Below are positions 1 through 7,523 of a stretch of DNA of 12,757 nt, piece by piece. Made by a program: the position numbers and the translations under genes. How positions within the stretch are numbered: position 1 is the first letter of the stretch; every line of letters begins with the position of its first letter. Under the pieces are notes generated by a model that saw only the letters and a list, made by a program, of their open reading frames with translations, made no database searches and was not told where the DNA came from. Location: NCBI GenBank assembly GCA_036444215.1, contig JAZGAA010000053.1, positions 1 through 12,757 of the forward strand, in the 5' to 3' direction. This DNA comes from CAJVXI01 sp036444215. GTDB lineage: Bacteria; Patescibacteriota; Minisyncoccia; UBA6257; UBA9933.

Positions 1-1194
1 TTTTTGATTTTCTTCCTTCAAATCGGCAATACGCGACTCTCTCCCCATCATCATTTTATTTGCCTGTTCAAGTTCTTTCGTTCTAGCTTCAACCTTTTTT
101 TCAAGCTCGCGATATGACTCAGCAAGATTATCTGTCATTTTATTAAAACTTATCGCTAGTTTTCCAATTTCATCTTTACTTTTCACTTCGGCTCGTTTCT
201 TAATATCACCACCTGCAATAGCGATACTTACTGCGCTCAACTTAGTAACTGGTTTAATTACTAAAAACTGAATCAGCAAGTATATAATAGAAAAAGCCAA
301 AACAACAAGGATAGCCATAATAAACGCCAATTCCAACCCCTCCTCTCGCGCAAAGGCAAACGCATTAGCCGTAACTGTGTCTAAAACAAGAAACCACCCT
401 TTTCCTTTGTATTCTAAATGTCCTTTTTGTATAGCGACAGAAGTAAGAACTTCTTCTTCTAAGGTAAGTCCTTTTTCATGAATACCGTAATGATTTCCGG
501 GATCTGTGTAAGAGGCATCAGCAATAACCATTTTCGAAATAAGTCCTTCTCTTATATTTATATAATGACCCCTTCCTTCTGCAATCCCAACGCCATTTGC
601 ATTTACAAGTATAACATCTGCAATATCCAGCTCTTCCAAAATCTCAATAACAACTTGCCAAGCAAATTCTCCCCGCACCATTCCTACTATATTTCTTCCA
701 GATATTCTTTGGTCAAATATCGGCGCCGCAAAAATAACGGTGGGCTTATTGGTTACAGGTGAAATTAAAACATCTGAGACGAACACCTCTCCTCTCATTG
801 TTGCCTGATGCGCCTCCATAAAGACAGAGCCCATACCAATCTCATCGTCGGTTGATAATACCGTAAGAGCTTTTGTGTCCATCAATAAAAGCCTGTCCCA
901 AGGCCCGGTAAACAAACTGGCTTCCTTTAAGACGCTAACTGAATTCCCAATTTCTCCATTTTCTAGAAAATCTTCAAAATTATCTATTCCAGCAATAATT
1001 TGGATGTCTCTATAGGCTCCAAGCATCACTCTATCAATTTTGTTCATTACAGATTCAGTAAGTTGAAGCTGGCTTACGCCAATAACTTTCTTCAAATTAC
1101 TTTTTGTAAATTCAAATACAACCACCCCCGCAGTAGCAACAACAATAAATGCCGAGAAAATAAAGATTAATAATATTTTTACAGAGAGTTTCAT
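1..1194 (-). CDS. Membrane sensor protein with Cache-like extracellular domain and HAMP, probably a histidine kinase (C-terminus cut by window edge)
   Basis: My translation gives 398 residues from the ATG at 1192-1194 with no stop before the window edge, so the protein is incomplete. Visible parts are a short cytoplasmic start, TM1 (about 5-28), an extracytoplasmic region (about 30-285) in the style of a double Cache sensor (for example WDRLLLMD, ILVNANGVGIA), TM2 (about 288-311) and a HAMP domain (about 310-362, with the typical PV.KLS and DEIGKLA.SFN.MT segments). A charged coiled coil (ELEKKVEARTKELEQA) runs to the edge. The coiled coil resembles the linker before a HisKA dimerisation domain, so a histidine kinase is the best guess, but the output domain is not visible; a chemoreceptor or cyclase remains possible. 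The gene lies 34 nt downstream of the pilin and is probably the last visible gene of the pilus operon, whose first gene is a response regulator. It has one of the few SD-like motifs in the window. Confidence 0.85.
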   Translation of the reverse strand, partial: MKLSVKILLIFIFSAFIVVATAGVVVFEFTKSNLKKVIGVSQLQLTESVMNKIDRVMLGAYRDIQIIAGIDNFEDFLENGEIGNSVSVLKEASLFTGPWDRLLLMDTKALTVLSTDDEIGMGSVFMEAHQATMRGEVFVSDVLISPVTNKPTVIFAAPIFDQRISGRNIVGMVRGEFAWQVVIEILEELDIADVILVNANGVGIAEGRGHYINIREGLISKMVIADASYTDPGNHYGIHEKGLTLEEEVLTSVAIQKGHLEYKGKGWFLVLDTVTANAFAFAREEGLELAFIMAILVVLAFSIIYLLIQFLVIKPVTKLSAVSIAIAGGDIKKRAEVKSKDEIGKLAISFNKMTDNLAESYRELEKKVEARTKELEQANKMMMGRESRIADLKEENQK

Positions 1195-1204
1195 TTAATT
1201 CCCC
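1195..1204 (-). promoter_or_regulatory. SD-like ribosome binding site of the sensor gene
   Basis: On the minus strand AGGGG lies six bases (AATTAA) upstream of the ATG at 1194, a normal spacing. It stands out because most other starts in the window have no recognisable Shine-Dalgarno motif. Confidence 0.5.
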
Positions 1205-1228
1205 TATTTTTATTCATAAAATTTACTA

Positions 1229-1708
1229 TTATCGCGTAATGCTAATAGTCGCCCCCTGTTCTGGGTCGCAAGCGCCCACTGTAATCCGACCATTGGCATC
1301 CTTATTGATGTAATAATCGGTATTTGCAGCTGTGCCAGTACTTGGATCTGTAACAATGCCGACAACATATGTAGGGACTAAGTCGCCCGAGAGATCAACC
1401 CCAGCTGCCACCGTTGTAACTGCCGTACAAGTTGAATCAAGACCGCTTCCCGCAGTACCCAAAACTTGTGAAGTGCCCGTAACATTATCTATTGCGGCAG
1501 GAAGATTACCGTTGTTATCTAGAGAATACTGATACACGGCATTAAGAATTGTATTAGCATCTACTCTTCTCTGTGAGTTGCGAGTGTCACCTAATTGTTT
1601 TGTTGGATTAAGAGCAACAATTACAATACCAGCCAAGATAGCGATGGCAGCCACGACAAGCAAAATTTCTAATAATGTAAACCCTTTGTTCTTGTACATT
1701 TTTTCCAT
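1229..1708 (-). CDS. Type IV pilin or pseudopilin, candidate major subunit
   Basis: A 159-aa class III signal-peptide protein. The N-terminus has a short basic leader ending in NKG, the prepilin peptidase site G9|F10, then FTLLE with the conserved Glu at mature position 5 (E14), and a hydrophobic helix to about residue 33. The helix continues into a basic stretch (TRNSQRRVDANTILNAVYQY). The globular part has Cys94 and Cys147, which could form the D-region disulfide usual for pilins. The body is richer in G/C and in Ala, Thr and Gly than neighbouring genes. It is the fifth and last pilin-like gene of the cluster, which is where the major subunit often sits. ATG at 1708 was chosen; the in-frame ATG at 1699 would still leave a five-residue leader plus Gly. 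No good SD is seen. Whether it is the major pilin or another minor one cannot be settled from sequence. Confidence 0.88.
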   Translation of the reverse strand: MEKMYKNKGFTLLEILLVVAAIAILAGIVIVALNPTKQLGDTRNSQRRVDANTILNAVYQYSLDNNGNLPAAIDNVTGTSQVLGTAGSGLDSTCTAVTTVAAGVDLSGDLVPTYVVGIVTDPSTGTAANTDYYINKDANGRITVGACDPEQGATISITR

Positions 1709-1733
1709 ATTATAAATAATAAACCACTATAAA

Positions 1734-2156
1734 TTAAAAATCGGCTACATCTTGCCAGAAAGTTATATTTATTTGTGGATTAATTTTGTCAATAATAATT
1801 TTAACTTTTCTTATTATAGTTCCGACCTTTCCCGTTGTAGTAATAGTTCTATTTTGCCCTCCGCCACTTGCGATAGTATAATTACAACTACCAAAACCAA
1901 GAGCGAGCTCCCCGCTTCCGGTAAATGGCGTAGATTCCCTAATCTGTTCAAGCGCTTCTTCCGCGCAAGCATCGGCAAGTAATTTTGCTTGGCCAGATTG
2001 CTCCAAAGCAAAACTTGTCCGTGAATATCCAAGACCAAACTGAATAAGAGAAACTACGATTGCCATTCCTACTGCCCCAACAACCAATACACTTATAAGT
2101 GTAACATATCCTTTTTGATTTTCGTATCCTCTTTTATTTTTATATAATAATTTCAT
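1734..2156 (-). CDS. PilX/GspK-like minor pilin without Glu5
   Basis: A 140-aa protein with a basic leader (MKLLYKNKRGYENQKG), a prepilin-like start (G16|YVTLISVLVVGAVG) and one hydrophobic helix to about residue 40. An amphipathic helical stretch follows (residues 50-72), then a small globular tail with Cys64 and Cys91. Where normal pilins have Glu at mature position 5, this protein has Ile21, as in tip pseudopilins of the GspK type. The conserved-looking helix with AEEALEQIRES is typical of PilX-like proteins that follow pilV and pilW. It sits between the PilW-like gene (21 nt upstream) and the pilin (25 nt downstream). Role in tip or priming complex is inferred from family and order. The region before the ATG is purine-rich (AAAAAAAGAT) but has no clear SD. 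Confidence 0.72.
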   Translation of the reverse strand: MKLLYKNKRGYENQKGYVTLISVLVVGAVGMAIVVSLIQFGLGYSRTSFALEQSGQAKLLADACAEEALEQIRESTPFTGSGELALGFGSCNYTIASGGGQNRTITTTGKVGTIIRKVKIIIDKINPQINITFWQDVADF

Positions 2157-2177
2157 ATCTTTTTTTCACGACACATT

Positions 2178-2552
2178 TTACGGACTAAAACTCCCCGTTG
2201 ACTTAGTCGACCCATCACCCAAAGTGAAGGTAATATCAAATGTGTTCCCCGTCATATTGCCGTTGAACTTAAATTTATCAAAAGTGTCTGTGTTGCCACT
2301 TAAAATTGTGTAATCAACAACGTCTAATTCTGTGCCTGTTGGTTGTTTGCCATCAGGGCTTCCTTCGTTGTTGTGTTTCCATATTCTAGCGCCCTCAATT
2401 TTAATTTCTTCAATCAATTTTCCATTCGTCCAAGTGAGGGTAATTTTGTCTATGGCAATATCACCAGAGCCAGTGTTTTCTACCATAATACCGCGCAGTT
2501 CTTTATTACCCCCTCCACCAATATTAGCGCCGGATGTGTCAATAACGAGCTT
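2178..2552 (-). repeat. Repeat domain copy A (in PilW-like gene)
   Basis: This DNA codes for about 124 residues beginning near KLVIDTSGANIGGGGNKEL and ending in STKSTGSFSP. It aligns without visible gaps to copy B (3115-3492). From the stop codon to about 2450 I count roughly a dozen differences by eye, mostly silent. Positions 2360-2414 (55 nt) are identical to 3711-3765 in copy C and differ by one base from 3297-3351 in copy B. Confidence 0.9.
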
Positions 2553-3110
2553 GTCAGCTTGAAGTAACGAAAATCCTTGCATGCCACCCCTCAAACTAGC
2601 CGACCCATAGAATGTTTTTGAAAAACTATATTCATTTCTTCCTTCAGGATTTAAGTGTGTTAATGTGAAAATAATTTTTACTGCGCCGGGCGTGTCTGTC
2701 TTGGAAAGGTTTTGAAAAGAAAGCCCAGAGCCACTAAGTCGTGAATTAGTAAGATCCACAGCGCCACCAATTCCCTCGGTAATACGAATTGCGCCACTGG
2801 AAAAATCAAAGATAGTAGGATCGTTAGACGAATTAAAAACATCAAGCGAAAGCAACGAAGCGCTTGCTCCTTGAGACGGTGAGTCAATTCCTTTGGCATT
2901 GCGAACTGCTTGAATAATCAATTGCATAACCTGCGCGCCTTGTTGCTCCACTTCAGAAATGGTCTGATTCTTAATTCGTGCTTGCAACAAAGTTGCCAGA
3001 AAAATAGAAATTACTAAGAGTATTACTCCCGCGATACTAATATAAAGAAAAAGTTCTATTAAAGTAAAACCTTTATTATTTTTTGGTTTCTGTTTGGTAA
3101 CTTGAAGCAT
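2178..3110 (-). CDS. PilW-like minor pilin with an added C-terminal repeat domain
   Basis: 310 aa from the ATG at 3110. Leader MLQVTKQKPKNNKG, cleavage G14|F15, FTLIE with Glu5, hydrophobic helix to about residue 42, then a PilW-type body. The body seems to end near residue 178 (KTFYGSASLRGG), and a domain of about 120 residues follows (from about residue 187 to the end) that is nearly identical to the C-terminus of the upstream PilV-like protein. The frame stays open upstream to an ATG at 3176, but those 22 residues would be read from the other gene's 3' end in another frame. The ATG at 3110, four bases after that gene's stop, gives a normal prepilin leader, so I take it as the start. The body-plus-appended-domain layout suggests a fusion made by duplication. 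Confidence 0.82.
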   Translation of the reverse strand: MLQVTKQKPKNNKGFTLIELFLYISIAGVILLVISIFLATLLQARIKNQTISEVEQQGAQVMQLIIQAVRNAKGIDSPSQGASASLLSLDVFNSSNDPTIFDFSSGAIRITEGIGGAVDLTNSRLSGSGLSFQNLSKTDTPGAVKIIFTLTHLNPEGRNEYSFSKTFYGSASLRGGMQGFSLLQADKLVIDTSGANIGGGGNKELRGIMVENTGSGDIAIDKITLTWTNGKLIEEIKIEGARIWKHNNEGSPDGKQPTGTELDVVDYTILSGNTDTFDKFKFNGNMTGNTFDITFTLGDGSTKSTGSFSP

Positions 3111-3114
3111 ATTT

Positions 3115-3492
3115 TTACGGACTAAAATTTCCCGTTGACTTAGTCGACCCATCACCCAAAGTGAAAGTGATATCAAATGTGTCCCCCGTCATATTGCCGT
3201 TGAACTTAAATTTATCAAAAGTGTCTGTGTTGCCACTTAAAATTGTGTAATCAACAACATCTAATTCTGTGCCTGTTGGTTGTTTGCCATCTGGGCTTCC
3301 TTCGTTATTGTGTTTCCATATTCTAGCGCCCTCAATTTTAATTTCTTCAATCAATTTCCCGTTCGTCCAAGTGAGAGTGATTTTGTCTATCACAATGTCG
3401 CAAGAAGCATCTGTGTTTTGAACGGTAACACCTTTTAATTCTTTATTACCCCCACCCCCAACACTTGCGCCTGATGTGCTTAAAACAAGCTC
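3115..3492 (-). repeat. Repeat domain copy B (second repeat of PilV-like gene)
   Basis: Codes for residues 294-418 of the PilV-like protein. It is the closest relative of copy A; likeness is greatest over the 3' two thirds and falls toward the 5' end of the domain, where the wording changes (VQNTDASCDIVIDK against VENTGSGDIAIDK). It contains Cys324 and lies just after Cys288; copies A and C have no cysteine. Confidence 0.9.
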
Positions 3493-4371
3493 GTCGGATT
3501 GTGTTCCACATGTTGGCCCACCACCCCCCGAAAGATCTACTGTTACCTGTACAGTTGTTCCGTCGCCAAGTGTGAAAATTATGGTAAACACACTACCTGT
3601 CATGTCGTCGTCAAATTTAAACTTATCAATATCCAGCGCGCCCGAACCAGACACTAAAGTAAAGTCTTCAATATCAAGCTCGGTGCCACTTATTTGTTTG
3701 CCATCTGGTGTTCCTTCGTTGTTGTGTTTCCATATTCTAGCGCCCTCAATTTTAATTTCTTCAATGAGGTTTCCGTTATCCCAAGTAACCTTAATTTTAT
3801 CTATTACAATATCAACAGTTCCAGTATTTTCTATGGTAATACCTTTAAGTTCCTTGTTCCCCCCTCCGCCAATGTTGGCGCTGGACGTATCTACCACAAA
3901 AGATTCAGATTGGTCAACCAAGCTAGCCCAATCGGTAAAGCGAGTAGTAAGCGCCACCGTGCCAGTTCTTTGTTGATTTTGTTGCCAAGTTACTGTTGAA
4001 GTTACAGCTTTACGAACAGAATCAACAGTCGCCACTTCTACCTCCCTAGTAAAAATGCCATTCCCGTCACTACTGCCGGAAAAAACCCATTCATTTCCAG
4101 ACACAGCAAGCCCATAAGTGCCATCAACCAAATTAGAAAAACCTTCATCACGAATATTCCGAACAGCTTCCAACCCTTCTTCTGCCAAAAAAACAGCACT
4201 TGCTCTATTGCCCGCCAAAACTGTTGATTCTTGCCCATACAAATATGCCCCCGAAAAAGCGGTAACAATAAGAAGAAAAATTGAACTGGCTAAAATAACC
4301 TCTATTAGAGAAAAACCACCCTTAGTATTCAATTGCTCCTTCCGTATTAATTGTGATTGTTCTTGTTTCAT
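3115..4371 (-). CDS. PilV-like minor pilin with two tandem copies of a repeat domain
   Basis: 418 aa, much longer than usual PilV proteins (about 150-200 aa). N-terminus: leader ending TKGG, cleavage before F20, FSLIE with Glu5, hydrophobic helix to about residue 43, then a PilV-type body (FLAEEGLEAVRNIRDEGFSNL) ending near residue 150 (TTRFTDWASL). Two repeats follow, residues 157-280 and 294-418, joined by SGGGGPTCGTQ. Only two cysteines occur (C288, C324), both tied to the second repeat. The start is uncertain. ATG at 4371 overlaps the GspH-like gene by 50 nt and has no SD. A TTG at 4332 would leave a normal six-residue leader and lies next to AAGGAG, though only three bases away. Role in pilus tip or adhesion is inferred from family and from the repeat domains being on the C-terminal, surface-exposed side. 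Confidence 0.85.
   Translation of the reverse strand: MKQEQSQLIRKEQLNTKGGFSLIEVILASSIFLLIVTAFSGAYLYGQESTVLAGNRASAVFLAEEGLEAVRNIRDEGFSNLVDGTYGLAVSGNEWVFSGSSDGNGIFTREVEVATVDSVRKAVTSTVTWQQNQQRTGTVALTTRFTDWASLVDQSESFVVDTSSANIGGGGNKELKGITIENTGTVDIVIDKIKVTWDNGNLIEEIKIEGARIWKHNNEGTPDGKQISGTELDIEDFTLVSGSGALDIDKFKFDDDMTGSVFTIIFTLGDGTTVQVTVDLSGGGGPTCGTQSDELVLSTSGASVGGGGNKELKGVTVQNTDASCDIVIDKITLTWTNGKLIEEIKIEGARIWKHNNEGSPDGKQPTGTELDVVDYTILSGNTDTFDKFKFNGNMTGDTFDITFTLGDGSTKSTGNFSP
3532..3903 (-). repeat. Repeat domain copy C (first repeat of PilV-like gene)
   Basis: Codes for residues 157-280 of the PilV-like protein. It shares GGGGNKELKG near its start and the core IEEIKIEGARIWKHNNEG, but its last third differs most from A and B (GDGTTVQVTVDL instead of GDGSTKSTGNFSP). 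The core is almost unchanged at DNA level, including silent positions. Confidence 0.88.
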
Positions 4372-4750
4372 TATTAGGAGAAGTTAAAATAGTTGCGCCA
4401 ATTGACTGTGGCTTCCCAGAAAATTTTAAAAAAACAACCTCCTGCAAGCCAGTAATAGAAATAGAACTAGAAATATCAAATAATTCATCAAAGCCAACAT
4501 CTCTGCTTGCAAAACTTAGTCCCTGAAAAAGTGTTATGGCGCCAGGCGCGATATACGCTCCCCAAGATGTATCCCCATCCACCGCCCGCGCCAGCGCTTG
4601 CGCCCGACGCAAGGATTGCGCAAACCCTTCAACCGCCAAATCTAGGCTATTTCTATTTTGAAACGATTGATAAACAGGCACGCCCATTCCAGCAATAATA
4701 GAGATAAGCGCCATAGACAATAAAATTTCTATAAGCGTAAATCCTTTCAT
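4322..4750 (-). CDS. GspH/FimT-like pseudopilin
   Basis: 142 aa. The N-terminus MKG|FTLIEILLSMALISIIAG is a class III signal peptide with an unusually short leader of only Met-Lys before the glycine, Glu5 present, and a hydrophobic helix to about residue 24. The body carries a segment typical of GspH/FimT proteins (LAVEGFAQSLRRAQALA, where extracted residues form the second part of the long helix) and ends in a beta-rich region with TITINTEGAIEY. It starts two bases after the pilC stop and is first of the minor pilin run (H, V, W, X), the same order as fimT/fimU-pilV-pilW-pilX clusters. In that setting it would be part of the complex that starts pilus assembly. No SD is seen. Confidence 0.85.
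   Translation of the reverse strand: MKGFTLIEILLSMALISIIAGMGVPVYQSFQNRNSLDLAVEGFAQSLRRAQALARAVDGDTSWGAYIAPGAITLFQGLSFASRDVGFDELFDISSSISITGLQEVVFLKFSGKPQSIGATILTSPNNETRTITINTEGAIEY
4330..4341 (-). promoter_or_regulatory. AAGGAG motif followed by possible TTG start of the PilV-like gene
   Basis: Minus-strand AAGGAG (4341-4336), three bases (CAA), then an in-frame TTG (4332-4330). The spacing is shorter than usual, so this is only an alternative start signal. It lies inside the last codons of the GspH-like gene, which would fit translational coupling. Confidence 0.3.
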
Positions 4751-4752
4751 AA

Positions 4753-5859
4753 TTAGTAATTAAAACCGCCAATCAAGTTGTAAATAGGTAAAATTACAGC
4801 AAGCGCTACTCCAACAACCCCAAGCCAAACAATCACCAACAAAATTGGCTCTAAAATGATTGATAAATTTTTGGTTGTTATCTCTGTTTTGGTTTCAAAA
4901 ATTTTACCAATCTTAGTTAATGTTTTTGATAAATTGCCCGATTGCTCACCGGCCGATATCATTTGTTGAATGGTAAAAGGTATAAAAGATTTTGCCTTAG
5001 GATAAAATGTAAAACTTTTTTTAAAAGAATTACCATCGGAAACGCTATCGCGTAAATAAGCATACATTTTTTTATAACCGGGGGCAGAAGATGCTTGATG
5101 TAAAGAATCAAGTGCATTGGTAATAGGTAGCCCAACTTCAAGCAAGGTTCCTAAAATATACCCAAAACGAGAAAGCTCAACCTCTTGAATTAGTTTTTTT
5201 ATCCCCGGGAAATTGAAAAGTAGCCACTGCCCGACAAATTTTGTTTTTTTAAAAATAAATACGAAATAAATAACAATAACAACTATCAATAAAAATATAG
5301 GCACAACAATAGCTCCATGTTCTCCTAAAAATTCACCTACGGCAATAAGGAGTCTTGTTGCCGTAGGCAATTCAAGCCCCAGTTGAGAAAAAACGGTTAC
5401 CAAACGAGGCAAGATAAACCAAGCAATACCAATCCCCACCACAAGAGTAACAGTAAGCACAAAAATTGGATACATCATTGCCGAACGAATTTTAGAACGA
5501 AATATTCTGTTTTTCTGCTCTTGCAAGCCAACAATTTTTAAATTTTCAGACAATCTGCCTGTTTCTTCACCAACTCTTATTAGTGAAATAATGTAATCCG
5601 GAAAAATACGAGGAATCTCTAGGGCACGCCACAAAGTATATCCACTATTAATGTTTTCCTGAAGCTCGTTCAAAATAGTTTTCATTCTTTTAGTCCGAAT
5701 TCCAGTTGTTATAGATTCCAGCGCCGGAATAATAGACATCCCAGATTCCATAAGTAGCGCCAAGTTTTCAATAAAAAAATCTCTTTCTTTGCGAATACCA
5801 ACATTCTGAAAAGGAATGTTCCATTTCTTTTTTTCCTTTTGCTTTTGCTTTTTTACCAT
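4753..5859 (-). CDS. pilC: Type IV pilus inner-membrane platform protein PilC
   Basis: 368 aa, slightly shorter than the usual 400 or so. It has two T2SSF/GspF-type cytoplasmic helical domains, about residues 25-128 and 228-330, each with the family signature (VGEETGRLSENL at 97-108; SAGEQSGNLSKTL at 302-314). Membrane segments are seen at about 129-151, 183-205 and 333-358. The N-terminus is very basic (MVKKQKQKEKKK). PilC forms the base in the membrane that PilB turns to add pilins. It follows pilB after 11 bases and is followed by the GspH-like gene after two, so it is in the same operon. No SD precedes the ATG. Confidence 0.95.
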   Translation of the reverse strand: MVKKQKQKEKKKWNIPFQNVGIRKERDFFIENLALLMESGMSIIPALESITTGIRTKRMKTILNELQENINSGYTLWRALEIPRIFPDYIISLIRVGEETGRLSENLKIVGLQEQKNRIFRSKIRSAMMYPIFVLTVTLVVGIGIAWFILPRLVTVFSQLGLELPTATRLLIAVGEFLGEHGAIVVPIFLLIVVIVIYFVFIFKKTKFVGQWLLFNFPGIKKLIQEVELSRFGYILGTLLEVGLPITNALDSLHQASSAPGYKKMYAYLRDSVSDGNSFKKSFTFYPKAKSFIPFTIQQMISAGEQSGNLSKTLTKIGKIFETKTEITTKNLSIILEPILLVIVWLGVVGVALAVILPIYNLIGGFNY

Positions 5860-5870
5860 TTATATTTAAA

Positions 5871-7523
5871 TCAATTTAGAGGTGGTTGCGCTACCCGCAA
5901 CAATTCTTCTAAAGTAGTTATTCCTTCTTTTACTTTAAATATCCCATCTTCAAAAAGAGACAGCGCTTTTTGTTTGCGCGCCAGTTCCCATATCTGGTCA
6001 GTGGAAGGATTTTTTAAAATTAAATCTCGTATTTCTTTAGTTGCACGGATAAATTCAAATATCCCTGTGCGCCCCCTATACCCAGAGTCTCCGCAATTTT
6101 TACATCCTTTTCCCTTATAAAAAGTTGTTTTTTCATTTGGAAAATATTTGGGAGCTTCTTTAAAAACTTTAAAAAGTTCCTCTTGAGATACCGAAACACT
6201 GTACCGGCACTCATCACACAAACGCCTTATCAAGCGCTGGGCGACAATTAATTCAAGGGTAGAGGCAAGCAAAAACGGCTCTACTCCCATATCTAAAATT
6301 CTCGGCATGGCCGTTGCCGCGTCATTGGCATGAAATGTGGAAAGCATAAGATGCCCGGTGAGGGCGGCATTTACGGCAATTTCAGCAGTTTCGGTGTCTC
6401 GAATTTCTCCAACCAGAATGATGTCCGGGTCTTGACGCACGATAGAGCGAAGCCCTTTAGCAAAAGTAAGCCCCGTTTGTTCGTTTACTTGTATCTGGTT
6501 CACCCCTACGATTTTATACTCCACCGGGTCTTCAATGGTAGTAAGATTGGATTCCGGACGATTTAGTAATTTTAATAAAGTATAAAGAGTGGTTGTCTTA
6601 CCGGACCCTGTGGGGCCGGTAGTTAAAATCATTCCAAATGGTTTCTTAGAAGATTCTTCCAAGAACTTTTGATTCTGTGCTGAAAGGCCAAGATCACCCA
6701 AATTAAGCCCTTGCACATAGGTCGCCAAAACACGAAGAACAATTTTTTCACCTTCCAGAATTGGAACTATGGAAGTACGCAAATCAACCTTTTTCCCCTT
6801 CCACTCGTGGCTCATTGAGCCATCCTGTGTTGATAAATGTTCATCAATACGCAAAAGACTCTTTACCTTGATGCGATTGACCAAGTTTTCGTAATACTCT
6901 TTTGGAATACGCCCTGCTTCTCGCAAAACACCATCAATTCTAAACCGAATCACAATCTCTTTCGCCCGCGGTTCAAAGTGGATATCCGATGCGCGAAATG
7001 TTAAAGCATCGGCAATAATCTCATCAATAATTTCAGGAGCGACACGCTTTTTAGCTTTTATAATTTCGTTAAATCTGGTTTCCAGCGCTTTATGATAGTA
7101 AACAAACACATCATCTATATCTTCTGAAAGAGAGTAAGCAACCGTTATCTTTTTTGCGGGAAATAATTTTTTCAGTTGCTCGGCAAGGCCAGCTTGTTTA
7201 GGATCGTCTGTGGTAATAGTGATACCCTCTGTGGCGCTTTTAAACAATACTATGCGAAATTTTTTAGCAATGGGTTCTGCTATCTTAAGAGCTTGTTCAC
7301 GCGATGGTTTGTTGGAATTTAAGTCGGCATAGGAAACATTATAAAATTCAGAAACCGCCTGTCCGAGCAAGTCTTTATTGAGAATATTTTTAAAAAAAAG
7401 ATAACTAACAATAGACGAACGTTTTTCTTTGGCATACTTCTCTGCTTTTTTAAAATCGTCTTCGGTAATATATCCGCCTTTAAGAAGTAATCCTTTGAGC
7501 TGTTCGTCTGTTAATGTTTTCAT
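5871..7523 (-). CDS. pilB: Type IV pilus assembly ATPase PilB
   Basis: 550 aa. An N-terminal MshEN/GspE-N-like domain (about 1-145) is followed by the secretion ATPase core. Key motifs: Walker A GPTGSGKT (303-310), Asp box TIEDPVEY (329-336), Walker B with DIILVGEIRD (367-376), His box with HLMLSTFHAND (391-401). A four-cysteine zinc site is present (C436, C439, C474, C477), which is typical of PilB/GspE and absent from PilT. The start ATG overlaps the stop of the response regulator by four bases (ATGA), which points to translational coupling. It powers pilus extension at the inner membrane together with PilC. No pilT lies in the window, so retraction, if it occurs, would be coded elsewhere. 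Confidence 0.97.
   Translation of the reverse strand: MKTLTDEQLKGLLLKGGYITEDDFKKAEKYAKEKRSSIVSYLFFKNILNKDLLGQAVSEFYNVSYADLNSNKPSREQALKIAEPIAKKFRIVLFKSATEGITITTDDPKQAGLAEQLKKLFPAKKITVAYSLSEDIDDVFVYYHKALETRFNEIIKAKKRVAPEIIDEIIADALTFRASDIHFEPRAKEIVIRFRIDGVLREAGRIPKEYYENLVNRIKVKSLLRIDEHLSTQDGSMSHEWKGKKVDLRTSIVPILEGEKIVLRVLATYVQGLNLGDLGLSAQNQKFLEESSKKPFGMILTTGPTGSGKTTTLYTLLKLLNRPESNLTTIEDPVEYKIVGVNQIQVNEQTGLTFAKGLRSIVRQDPDIILVGEIRDTETAEIAVNAALTGHLMLSTFHANDAATAMPRILDMGVEPFLLASTLELIVAQRLIRRLCDECRYSVSVSQEELFKVFKEAPKYFPNEKTTFYKGKGCKNCGDSGYRGRTGIFEFIRATKEIRDLILKNPSTDQIWELARKQKALSLFEDGIFKVKEGITTLEELLRVAQPPLN

Noticed and set aside
3111..3176. Longer start of the PilW-like gene at ATG 3176
   Set aside because: It would read the 3' end of the upstream gene in another frame and give a leader of 36 residues. 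ATG at 3110 gives a normal prepilin leader just after the upstream stop.
3476..3976. Open frame of 166 codons on the plus strand
   Set aside because: It runs antisense to the repeat domains of the PilV-like gene, is Ser/Pro/Val-rich without a recognisable domain, and similar shadow frames occur opposite the other repeat copies.
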